A DNA stretch of 37,980 nucleotides. It comes from JBHJGU01 sp050331475 (GTDB taxonomy: Bacteria > Pseudomonadota > Alphaproteobacteria > Caulobacterales > Maricaulaceae). The stretch covers positions 1 through 37,980 of the forward strand of contig JBHJGU010000086.1 in the NCBI GenBank assembly GCA_050331475.1. The letters run 5' to 3'. A program made the position numbers and the translations under genes. This document shows positions 24,204-32,050 of the stretch, piece by piece. Under the pieces are notes generated by a model that had not been told where the DNA came from, made no database searches, and saw nothing but the letters and a program-made list of their open reading frames with translations. The number at the start of each line of letters is the position of its first letter. Position 1 is the first letter of the stretch.

Positions 24204-25343
24204 TCACGGCGTCGCTTTCGGCGTCTTGAGCGCGTCGTAAGCGGCGGACCAAGCGCCCATCGGCGTGCGTGGGGACACCCAGCCCATGCCGCGCTCAACA
24301 ACTTGGATGTAGACGATCTCCGCATCGGCCAATTTCGCGCGCGCAAAGGACGTGTCCGCGCCGTTATAGTGAATAAGCGCAACGCTCTCGAAATAGGGCG
24401 GTAATAAATCCCGCAGGTTATAGCCGTAGCTGTCGATCACCGCCGCGATCGGTGGCAGAAGCCGCGGACCGTCAGACCGGGTTTCATAAAACTCCACTTG
24501 GCGGCAATCGGGCGGCCGACAGGGGATGGTCGTCACGCGCACTCCCGCTCGGTCCACCCGCCAAGACGGGATGTCTCCCCCGGGCAGGTGGGCGAGGCGC
24601 GCGAGGTCTTGTTCGCCCGTCTGCACGCCGTTGCGCACTAGATCGGCGTCGCGCCAAAGCGCGGCCGCTAAGGACCCCACGAGCATTTTGGCGGCCACCG
24701 CCGCGCCGAGATCGTTCCAGTGGGAGTCGGCGTAAAGATAGAGCGGCGCATCGTACCGCGCCTTCGCCGCGGCCATGGCGGGGAACAGGTCGATGTATCC
24801 GGCCACCGGGTCCGCGCGGACTCCGCGGAGCAGCGCGTCGCGCCGCTGCGCCCCCACAGTCGCCTTGGGGCGATCCGCTGGGCGAAGGTGTTCGGGATAA
24901 AGGCTGGGTTTGTGCGGGGCGACCGCCATTCGGAAGGTCCGGCCTTGGGCTTCGACGCGCGTCTTCACGGCTTGGACTCCGCTGCGGAACCGTTGCGCAT
25001 CTGGTTCTGGCCAACGCGTTGGTTCGTCTAAGGCGGGGGTGTAGAACAACCATCCCTCGAGGCCGAGCCGCACCTGGCTGTCGGGGCTTTCGTCGAACAC
25101 CGCCCGGTGCGCCTTGGCGTGGGTTTCTGAGATCGGCGCACGCCAGGCGAAGCGGTCGCTGAGCGCCTCGCTCCATTGTTGGCGGTAGGCGTCCTCGCCG
25201 AACCGGCTCAGCGACAGCGCGGGCAGGGGCGTCGGCGCGCGGTTCAGATCCGAGGTGTCCGCAGGACCGACCACAGATAGCGGCAAGGCCAGCGCGGGCA
25301 GCGCGAACACGGCTAAGGTGAAAACGGCCTCCCATCGCGGCAC
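24204..25343 (-). CDS. AlgX/AlgJ-like SGNH acetyltransferase
   Basis: This is a periplasm-facing polysaccharide O-acetyltransferase of 379 residues. One N-terminal membrane anchor (AVFTLAVFALPALALPL) precedes the SGNH-like catalytic domain. GWLFY near residue 97 is the typical first motif. Asp206 and His208 (YADSHWND) and Ser305 (VIDSYGYN) are the expected catalytic triad. The start is GTG at 25343, with AGGAG 7 bases upstream; a longer version would overlap the MBOAT gene. It lies 16 bases downstream of the MBOAT gene and the two form an operon: the MBOAT protein brings acetyl groups across the membrane and this enzyme places them on a sugar. No polymerase or alginate genes are nearby. Confidence 0.87.
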   Translation of the reverse strand: MPRWEAVFTLAVFALPALALPLSVVGPADTSDLNRAPTPLPALSLSRFGEDAYRQQWSEALSDRFAWRAPISETHAKAHRAVFDESPDSQVRLGLEGWLFYTPALDEPTRWPEPDAQRFRSGVQAVKTRVEAQGRTFRMAVAPHKPSLYPEHLRPADRPKATVGAQRRDALLRGVRADPVAGYIDLFPAMAAAKARYDAPLYLYADSHWNDLGAAVAAKMLVGSLAAALWRDADLVRNGVQTGEQDLARLAHLPGGDIPSWRVDRAGVRVTTIPCRPPDCRQVEFYETRSDGPRLLPPIAAVIDSYGYNLRDLLPPYFESVALIHYNGADTSFARAKLADAEIVYIQVVERGMGWVSPRTPMGAWSAAYDALKTPKATP

Positions 25344-25359
25344 GATGCGGCTCCTCGGG

Positions 25360-26781
25360 CTAGAATTGGAAATATAAGAACGCGGTGAAGGCGCCGGAGA
25401 CAACGAGCATCATCGCGTAGGGCAAGCCTAAGCCCAGCACCGTCCAACGCGCCGCAAAGCCCCATCCATCGGTCCGATCCATAAAACCGCGGGCGGTCCA
25501 GCTCGGCGGCGCCAACACGATCAGAGAGCCTAAGGCCAAAACCAAAACCGCCTTACGGCTCAAAGTGGCGGTAACCTCGGGGCTCAGCCCGCCGTCAAAC
25601 CGCACCATGGCGGCGTAAAACTCCGCCGCATAGCCCAGATCGGGCGCGCGAAACACCACCCATCCCGCCATGACCAAAACCAAGGTCAACGCTCGCCTTG
25701 GCCAGACCCAAAGCCCGCTTGCCGTTTGCAGCCCCAACCCACGTTCGAGCACCAACAAAGCGCCATGCCAAACGCCCCAAACGATGAAGGTCCAATTCGC
25801 GCCATGCCATAACCCGGTCAGAAGGAACACGATCCAAAGATTGGCGTAGGTGCGCGCTGAGCCCCCTCGATTGCCGCCCAACGGGATATAGACATAGTCG
25901 CGAAACCAAGAGCTGAGCGACATATGCCAGCGCCGCCAAAAATCGGTGACGGAGATCGCCGAATAGGGCCGGTTGAAATTCTCCGGAAAGTCGAAGCCGA
26001 GGATACGGCCGAGCCCCACAGCCATGTCCGAATAGCCAGAAAAGTCGAAATAAATCTGCAGCGTATAGGCGGCCACCCCGAGCCAGGAGATCGGCGCGGT
26101 CAGCTCGTTCGCCGGCGCGGCGAAGCACGCATCCGCCACTTGGCCCACCGTGTCCGCCACCACCACTATTTTGATCAAGCCCAGGGCGAACCGGCGCGCG
26201 CCGGAGGCCGCCGCCAACGCGGTGGTCTTGCGATACGCTAAAGCCTCGGCCACTCCGGCATAGCGCACGATGGGGCCCGCCACCAATTGGGGAAACATGA
26301 CGATATAGGCGGCGTAGGCGATGGGATCGGGCATGGCGCGCGCGCGGCCCGCTGCCACATCGAACACGTAAGACATTGATTGAAAAGTAAAAAACGAAAT
26401 GCCGATGGGCAGGGCCACGTCGGTCCAATCCAACCCCGCTTGGCCCACAGCGCCCAACAGCGCGTTGACCTGATCCACTCCGAAATTGGCGTATTTGAAC
26501 CAGCCCAGCAGGGCGAGATTGATCACGACCGTCGCCGCTACGGCCGCCGTCACGCGGGCGGCTTTTCCCGCCTCCCGCGCCCTGTCGGCGATCAAACCCA
26601 GTGCGTAATTCACCGCAATGGAGCCCAGTAACACGAAGACAAAAGCGCCGACGCCCCAGATGTAAAAAACAAGGCTGACCAAAAGGAGCCAAAGATTTTT
26701 TAACAGCCGAGGAACGAGGAAATAGCCGATCAACGCGATCGGTAGAAAGTAAAACAAAAACTCAATGGACGAAAACACCAT
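25360..26781 (-). CDS. MBOAT family O-acyltransferase (AlgI-like)
   Basis: This is a membrane-bound O-acyltransferase of 473 residues with about ten hydrophobic segments. Family hallmarks are MVFSSIEFLFYFLPI at the start, YFDFSGYSDMAVGLGRILGF in the middle, and FWRRWHMSLSSWFRDYVYIP followed by the putative catalytic His in TGLWHGANW. Such proteins take acetyl-CoA in the cytoplasm and deliver acetyl for O-acetylation of an extracellular glycan. The pairing with the AlgX-like gene supports this. The glycan could be lipopolysaccharide, a holdfast-like polymer or a capsule; the sequence does not say which. The 142 bases upstream (26782-26923) hold no other feature I can recognise. Confidence 0.92.
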   Translation of the reverse strand: MVFSSIEFLFYFLPIALIGYFLVPRLLKNLWLLLVSLVFYIWGVGAFVFVLLGSIAVNYALGLIADRAREAGKAARVTAAVAATVVINLALLGWFKYANFGVDQVNALLGAVGQAGLDWTDVALPIGISFFTFQSMSYVFDVAAGRARAMPDPIAYAAYIVMFPQLVAGPIVRYAGVAEALAYRKTTALAAASGARRFALGLIKIVVVADTVGQVADACFAAPANELTAPISWLGVAAYTLQIYFDFSGYSDMAVGLGRILGFDFPENFNRPYSAISVTDFWRRWHMSLSSWFRDYVYIPLGGNRGGSARTYANLWIVFLLTGLWHGANWTFIVWGVWHGALLVLERGLGLQTASGLWVWPRRALTLVLVMAGWVVFRAPDLGYAAEFYAAMVRFDGGLSPEVTATLSRKAVLVLALGSLIVLAPPSWTARGFMDRTDGWGFAARWTVLGLGLPYAMMLVVSGAFTAFLYFQF

Positions 26782-26923
26782 GCCGGCGCGCGCTCCCCCA
26801 AGCTCGCCGCGACGCTAGCCGGTTTCTCGAGCACCCGGCAAGGCGCTCACGCTCTGCAGGACTTCACGGGCCCGTCTTGGCCGGCGGTATCGGTTAGACC
26901 TTGTCGGTGGTATCCTTCTGATC

Positions 26924-27772
26924 TTATTTAGCGTGTTCCCAAATCATCAACATCAAACCGGCGAACACCAACCCGAAGCCCAAAGCATGGGCCCATTCAA
27001 AGGATTCATCTAGTAAACTGTAAGATAACAGCAGCGATGTCACGGGCATGATCGCCATGCATCCGGCCGCGAGCGCGGGTGGCGCGGATCGAACGCCGCG
27101 ATACCACAAAACCGGCGCCAATCCGCCCGTGGCAGCCCCCCAAAACAATAGCGCGCTGACCGCGCGGATGCTGCTGGTGGAAAAATCGAACGGCGCGGGA
27201 TCGAACAACACCGCTAAGACGATAAACAGCGGGGCGGCCATTAGCGAAGCGCCGAGCGTGGCCGCTGGGGAAGACAAGCCGCTCGATAGTTGACGCGACA
27301 GCAGGGTGTAGGCCGCTTCGAAACACACCGCGATGATCACAAGGCCCGCGCCAAGTAATACCGCATTGCCGCCGGACGCCTCACCGCGAAACACATTGAT
27401 CGCCGTGACGCCGCAAACGGCGAGCACCAGCGCGCTTATCTTCCGAGCGTTTACCGACGCGCCAAGGAAAACCACCGCCGCGAGCGCGGTCACCGCGGGC
27501 GCGGCGCTCATAATGGTCGAGCCGATAACGCCCGTGGTGAGCGTCATGCCAAACAGCATGGTGGCGGTGAACCCGACCATCCCAGCCCCCGCAATCGCCG
27601 CCATGACGACCAGGTCTTTCCGCGTGGCGCTAGAGAAACGGTTGGTTGCGACTATTACGAATGGCGTCAGAACGGCGCTTGCAATCGCCATACGGGCGAA
27701 GGATGCGGAAAACACTGAATAACTTTCGCCGATTATCTTTGACAGTGGCGTTGCTGTGCCGAACAACGCCAT
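26924..27772 (-). CDS. EamA/DMT-family transporter, 5' end uncertain
   Basis: This is an inner-membrane drug/metabolite transporter of at least 282 residues with two EamA repeats and nine to ten helices. FGTATPLSKIIGES marks the first repeat and FWGAATGGLAPVLWYRGV the second; GCMAIMPVTSLLLSYSLLDE is the typical end of the family. The first usable ATG (27772) falls inside the first helix. The frame stays open upstream and encodes the missing part (PAVVLQLLAG just before it), but reaches a stop without ATG, GTG or TTG. A small frameshift, or a rare AUU start near 27840, would restore a full protein. The substrate is unknown. It is adjacent to, but separate from, the acetylation operon. Confidence 0.78.
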   Translation of the reverse strand: MALFGTATPLSKIIGESYSVFSASFARMAIASAVLTPFVIVATNRFSSATRKDLVVMAAIAGAGMVGFTATMLFGMTLTTGVIGSTIMSAAPAVTALAAVVFLGASVNARKISALVLAVCGVTAINVFRGEASGGNAVLLGAGLVIIAVCFEAAYTLLSRQLSSGLSSPAATLGASLMAAPLFIVLAVLFDPAPFDFSTSSIRAVSALLFWGAATGGLAPVLWYRGVRSAPPALAAGCMAIMPVTSLLLSYSLLDESFEWAHALGFGLVFAGLMLMIWEHAK

Positions 27773-28015
27773 GCCCGCTAAAAGTTGTAGAACAACCGCA
27801 GGCGTGATCCGCTGTTTAGAAGTTTGATGATCGGAAATCGTCGGCTCCAGAGTGTTCCGTCATCAACGCCGCTTTGATCGTAATGTTCCGCCCGTTCGCC
27901 ATTTTCGTTTCATGACTGCCAATAAAGCGGATTCAAATATCGGACCCTTTCCCCCGCCCCGGCGTTATTGACGGATACCGCGCGCGAGCGTCCGACCCGT
28001 GACAAGGAGCAGCCT

Positions 28016-28240
28016 ATGGTGGGGTTTGATATAGGTACGACGATTGAATGGGATTGGGGATCAGGCGTCGGCGCAGGCAAGATCGTGGCGGTCTACACCC
28101 AAAAACGCACGCTGAAGATCGCCGGTGCGGAGGTGACGCGCAACGCCAGTGACGACTGTCCATCCTATAAGATCGAGCAAAAAGATGGCGATCTGGTTTT
28201 TAAAAGCCACTCGGAGGTGCGCAAAGCGCGGCACGGATAA
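28016..28240 (+). CDS. DUF2945 / HVA1 TUDOR-like domain protein
   Basis: This is a small cytoplasmic protein of 74 residues that forms a single SH3/Tudor-like barrel. The pattern EWDWGSGVGAGKIVAVYT, then GAEVTRNASDDCPSYKIEQ and KSHSEVRKA, is diagnostic of the DUF2945 family, named for hypervirulence-associated protein 1 of fungi but common in bacteria with unknown function. The ATG at 28016 has AAGGAG 7 bases upstream. An earlier TTG (27968) would add an unconserved tail. It is a single gene followed by a hairpin terminator. Confidence 0.85.
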   Translation: MVGFDIGTTIEWDWGSGVGAGKIVAVYTQKRTLKIAGAEVTRNASDDCPSYKIEQKDGDLVFKSHSEVRKARHG

Positions 28241-28282
28241 CGCGCCGTCCTCCAACCGGGGGCTGAGCGCTTTCGGCTTTGC

Positions 28283-28302
28283 CGCCCGGGCCACGGGCGT
28301 TT
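28283..28302 (+). terminator. Hairpin with short T run after DUF2945 gene
   Basis: CGCCCG (28283-28288) and CGGGCG (28294-28299) form a 6-bp stem with a 5-base loop, followed by TTT. It lies 43 bases after the stop codon and looks like a weak intrinsic terminator. Confidence 0.45.
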
Positions 28303-28372
28303 GACTCGTAAGGGCGGACGGCATAGGGCGGCGGCCATGAGGGGAAAGACGCTATGCGCGCAAAGCGACGGA

Positions 28373-28828
28373 TTAGGCTTCCGCTATAAGCTCGGCAACA
28401 AAAGCGTCATTCTGTATCTTTGGGATAAGTTGACAAAAACGCCGAAACTCTCGTAGGGCGCTGTTGCGAACACGATGAAGGATTGTCTGACGAAGAACGG
28501 CCTTCTCTTCGTCGGTTAAGTCCAGTGATTTTAGCAACCTCAGAAAATTTTCTTTCGCGTAGCCTGAGCGGACGTAAACCGGATCAACAGATAGGAAATC
28601 GAACACAAACTTCCTGATCTGTATGTTTTGCAATATCATTTCAGCGCTCACCTCATCTATATAGTCATCAATCTCTGACCGAAAGCTATGAAACACGCTG
28701 CAGGCGTCTTCCCAAGCGCGCATATGGGCGTCCGACCAATTTCTCACTTTGAAGGTTAGGTGAATACGCGCGCGCAATTCATTCAGTTTGTCCCGGTGGT
28801 GAGCAATCTTTGATTTGAAATTTGGCAT
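28373..28828 (-). CDS. Hypothetical helical protein
   Basis: I do not recognise this protein of 151 residues. It is soluble, rich in Arg, Glu, Phe and Ile, and appears all-helical: a basic N-terminal helix (KSKIAHHRDKLNELRARIH), an acidic middle (about 50-65) and a C-terminal stretch (LDLTDEEKAVLRQTILHRV) with an EF-like LTDEE turn but no calcium loop. Base composition is visibly more AT-rich than its neighbours, suggesting later acquisition. It stands alone between the DUF2945 gene and the broken esterase. The 153 bases upstream (28829-28981) are also AT-rich and hold nothing I can identify. Confidence 0.65.
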   Translation of the reverse strand: MPNFKSKIAHHRDKLNELRARIHLTFKVRNWSDAHMRAWEDACSVFHSFRSEIDDYIDEVSAEMILQNIQIRKFVFDFLSVDPVYVRSGYAKENFLRLLKSLDLTDEEKAVLRQTILHRVRNSALREFRRFCQLIPKIQNDAFVAELIAEA

Positions 28829-28981
28829 AGTGTGATGTCAGATAATGCTGTATTTATAGTGAAAGCGAAAATCTGACCGATGCCCATGAAAGATCATGTT
28901 GGCCGCGAGGTCGTTATTGGCCCATCGTTCGATTTGTTTCTCACCTGGGCCAGACTCGATTATTCAGATTGATTTTGGAGC

Positions 28982-30114
28982 CTAACAGCCCTCGAAGACG
29001 AAAGGCGCGTGCTCGTAGAGCGCCAAACGCCATTGCGTGTCGTCGTGACCATTGACGTATGTCTGGAACTGCGCGGCGCCGAGGTGGTCTTTCAGCCGGT
29101 CATAGGTGCGCCGCGTCGACCGCAGGAAGTAGGGTTCATAAACGCCGCCAGTGAACGCCATGCGTTGGTCTGAGCCCGACGTGGGGATATCGGCGAGATA
29201 GGTTTCATAACCCCGCGACATCACCAGGGCGCCGCCGAAGCGTTCGGGTGCGTTCAGCGCCGCGGCGAGTGCGAAGACGCCGCTGTTGGACTGGCCCGCC
29301 GCGATCGTGCAGCGGCGTTCGGTTGTGAACTCGAATTCCTGCTCGATGAAGGGGATCGCTTCGGTCACTGCGAAGGCGAGATGCTGTGCAAAGCGGTCTT
29401 GGTGATAACCTGGCAAATAGTCCGCGGCGCGCAGGTCAATGTCTCGTGCGATAAGGCTGCCTTCCGTGGCGCTGTGTCCGGACGGAAGCCCTAGGATGAC
29501 GACTTCCGGAATCCGGCCCTCGTCGGCGGCGTGCTCGAGATGCCGGCGTAATCCGCCGTCCTCTCGCCGTCGCCCAGCACCATAAGCGGCCAGGATCGCT
29601 CAGGCTTAAACCCTGGTGGCAAGTAAACCTCGATCCGACGCTGCTCGTCCAAGGCGTCGCTGAGGATCAGGAAGTCGTGCACGACGCCGTCCAACTCGGC
29701 TTTCTGCGGCGCCGCGCGCCCATTAGGACCGACCCATGTGCGGCTGGGTGCGAAACGAATGAAACCGTTGCCGCGGATCAGCGGCGCCAGAGATAAGGTG
29801 GCCTCCTTGAGCCGGTCGATCCGAAAACTGGCGCCGCGAAACCCATCCGCGATCGGGTCCAACGGTTCTTGGATCGTACAACAGAGATGGGCGCCTGCGT
29901 CGTCCCAACGCACAACGGCCGTGAGCACCTCGCCCTCGACCGCAAAGGCGAAGCCTAACTCGTCCTCAGGCTGGCTGGCGGCGTCGATGATTAGCGCGCC
30001 GCCGACGTCGGCGTCGAACGCAATTTTACAATAATACGGATGCTCCTCGGACGCATCGATGCAGGGCCGTTCGATCGGTGCGCCGAACGCCATCGCTACA
30101 ATTAGTCCGATCAT
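28982..30114 (-). pseudogene. Frameshifted exported esterase (esterase D-like)
   Basis: Two frames together make one protein of about 377 residues. The first (from ATG 30114) has a signal peptide (MIGLIVAMAFGAPIE) and an N-terminal beta domain, then YLPPGFKPERSWPLMVLGDG, the start of an esterase D/enterochelin esterase-like fold. It goes out of frame near 29535-29548 and stops at 29491. In the next frame the sequence resumes as LEHAADEGRIPEVVILGLPS and continues through GQSNSG, the nucleophile elbow, to YVNGHDDTQW with the likely catalytic His, ending at 28982. One missing base explains the break: the total length is 1133, one short of a multiple of three. Decay or a sequencing error are both possible. 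It is divergent from pheS. Confidence 0.8.
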
Positions 30115-30269
30115 CAGGAATCGCTCCGCGTGCGCAAACACTGACGATAATCGACACGGTCTCACGCCGTACCACACACGTTCTGGCGAGCGTCACGTTG
30201 CGGGGCGGCTTGCTCAATTCTGCGGTCGCGATAGAACCCGTGGCGATGTCATCCGATATGAGCCTGACC

Positions 30270-31343
30270 ATGACCGACCTTGCTGAGCTTGAAGCCCGCC
30301 TGCGTGGAGATATCGCCGCCGCCGCCGATGAGGCGGCGCTCGAAACCGTGCGGGTCGCCGCGCTGGGCAAGAAGGGCGAGGTCAGCCTGATGATGCGCGA
30401 GCTGGGCAAGATGTCGCCCGAAGCGCGCCAGGAATTCGGCCCCAAGCTCAACGGCCTGAAAGACCGGCTCAACACTGCGCTCGCCGAGCGCAAAGCCGCG
30501 CTGGAGGACGCCGCGCTTGAGGCCCGGTTGGCGACCGAACGGGTGGACGTGACCCTTCCGGCCCGGTCTGAGCGGCGCGGCGCCATCCACCCGGTCAGCC
30601 AGGTGTTTGACGAGCTGACGGCCGTGTTCGCCGAAATGGGGTTCGTCGTCGCCGAAGGCCCAGACATCGAGACCGATTTCCATAACTTCACCGCGCTGAA
30701 TTTCCCGCCCAAGCACCCCGCGCGGGAGACCCATGACACGTTCTTCTTCAACGAGACGGCGGAGGGGGAGCGCATGTTGCTGCGCACCCATACGAGCCCC
30801 GTCCAAGTGCGCACCATGCTGAGCGAGAAACCGCCGATTCGTATTATCGCGCCGGGCCGGGTCTATCGCTGCGATTGGGACCAAACCCACACGCCGATGT
30901 TCCACCAGATCGAAGGCTTGGTGATCGATGAGGACGCCCATATGGGCCATCTCAAGGGCTGCCTGATGGAGGCGGTGGAGGCGTTTTTCGAAGTGGACGG
31001 CGTGGAGGCGCGCTTCCGCCCGCACCATTTCCCGTTCACCGAACCCTCGGCGGAGATGGACATTCGCTGCGACCGCTCCGGCCCGGAGCTCAAAATCGGC
31101 CAAGGCCAGGATTGGCTGGAGATTTTGGGCTGCGGCATGGTGCACCCCAACGTCATCAAGGCCTGTGGGCTCGACCCGGAGATCTACCAGGGTTTCGCCT
31201 TCGGCATGGGCGTCGACCGGCTCGCCATGCTGAAATACGGCATGAGCGATCTCAGACCGTTCTTCGAACCCGATGTGCGCTGGCTCGACCATTACGGCTT
31301 CGCCCCGCATCTGGTCCCGAACCTGGCGACGGGGTTGAGTTAG
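30270..31343 (+). CDS. pheS: Phenylalanyl-tRNA synthetase alpha subunit
   Basis: This is the catalytic subunit of the alpha2-beta2 class II synthetase that charges tRNA-Phe, 357 residues with this start. The N-terminal coiled-coil arm (about 1-90) is followed by the core: RGAIHPVSQVFDEL, the HDTFFFNETAEG loop, RTHTSPVQVRTM and motif 3 as FAFGMGVDRLAMLKYG. The ATG at 30270 gives the family's usual N-terminus; in-frame ATGs at 30258 and 30246 are possible and none has a strong Shine-Dalgarno sequence. pheT is 707 bases downstream on the same strand instead of adjacent, because a Uma2 gene in the opposite direction lies between. Confidence 0.95.
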   Translation: MTDLAELEARLRGDIAAAADEAALETVRVAALGKKGEVSLMMRELGKMSPEARQEFGPKLNGLKDRLNTALAERKAALEDAALEARLATERVDVTLPARSERRGAIHPVSQVFDELTAVFAEMGFVVAEGPDIETDFHNFTALNFPPKHPARETHDTFFFNETAEGERMLLRTHTSPVQVRTMLSEKPPIRIIAPGRVYRCDWDQTHTPMFHQIEGLVIDEDAHMGHLKGCLMEAVEAFFEVDGVEARFRPHHFPFTEPSAEMDIRCDRSGPELKIGQGQDWLEILGCGMVHPNVIKACGLDPEIYQGFAFGMGVDRLAMLKYGMSDLRPFFEPDVRWLDHYGFAPHLVPNLATGLS

Positions 31344-31353
31344 GGGGGCTGCT

Positions 31354-31938
31354 TCACGAGTTTGGAACAAATTCCGCCAGCCTGAGGACCCATCCCGGCT
31401 CCACCGGCACGTTCAGCGCCGCGTCAAACGGCTTGCGAACGATCGAGCCATAGCCCTCGGCGCTCGGCTCGGTGTGGACTACCGTTTCCCGCGCATTCAC
31501 GTCCACCACCCAATAGAGCGGCGCGCCATAGCGGGCGTAGAGCGCGGCTTTGCGGTTCAAGTCTTGGTTCAGGCTGGTGTCGGCGACCTCGACAATCATC
31601 AGGGCGTCGGGCGCTTGGAGGTCCTCTGGCGGGATGTCCCGGCGGCTAAGCACCAGGTCCGGGTTCACGAAACTGTCCTCGGCAAGGTAGACCGTTTGTT
31701 CGACGCCGATGATTAAGGTGTCCGGCAAACGGCGATAAAGTGCCGCGATTAATTCTCGCTTGGCGAATTCGTGCTTATTTTTGTTGGGGCTCATCCAAAC
31801 CAACACGCCGTCGATCAGTTCGAACTTGTCATCCGGCCCAAACACGCCCGCTTCCAGCATGGCCTCCACGTCCCGAAGCGTGAAGCGCACCGGGGTCGGC
31901 TCTGAGATCGCGGGGCGGCGGGAGAACAGCTCATTCAT
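31354..31938 (-). CDS. Uma2 family PD-(D/E)XK nuclease-like protein
   Basis: This protein of 194 residues has the restriction-endonuclease-like fold of the Uma2 family. KFELIDGVLVWMSP holds the first conserved acidic residue, VNPDLVL the Asp of the second motif and MIVEVADTSLNQD the E-x-V variant of the third; YARYGAPLYWVVDV closes the core. Uma2 proteins are abundant in cyanobacteria and scattered elsewhere; nuclease activity is predicted from fold, and biological role is unknown. The ATG at 31938 was chosen because homology begins there; no good ribosome-binding site is visible. It lies between pheS and pheT on the opposite strand, ten bases from the pheS stop, so it splits a normally tight gene pair. 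Confidence 0.85.
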   Translation of the reverse strand: MNELFSRRPAISEPTPVRFTLRDVEAMLEAGVFGPDDKFELIDGVLVWMSPNKNKHEFAKRELIAALYRRLPDTLIIGVEQTVYLAEDSFVNPDLVLSRRDIPPEDLQAPDALMIVEVADTSLNQDLNRKAALYARYGAPLYWVVDVNARETVVHTEPSAEGYGSIVRKPFDAALNVPVEPGWVLRLAEFVPNS

Positions 31939-32050
31939 GGCCGAGAGAATACCGCAAGCGGCGGCGCGCGCCCAGCCGCGCCCTTGCCCTGAAGCGCCGC
32001 GCTTGCGAAGAGAGCGGCCGTTTGGGGCTTCTCTCGATTGAGCGTGCGCG

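Noticed and set aside
25595..26692. Out-of-frame 365-codon frame within the MBOAT gene
   Set aside because: Same strand, different frame; Gly/Arg-rich translation lacking membrane helices, unlike the clear MBOAT protein.
30249..31370. Minus-strand open frame of 373 codons antisense to pheS
   Set aside because: Shadow of pheS; His/Arg-rich translation without motifs.
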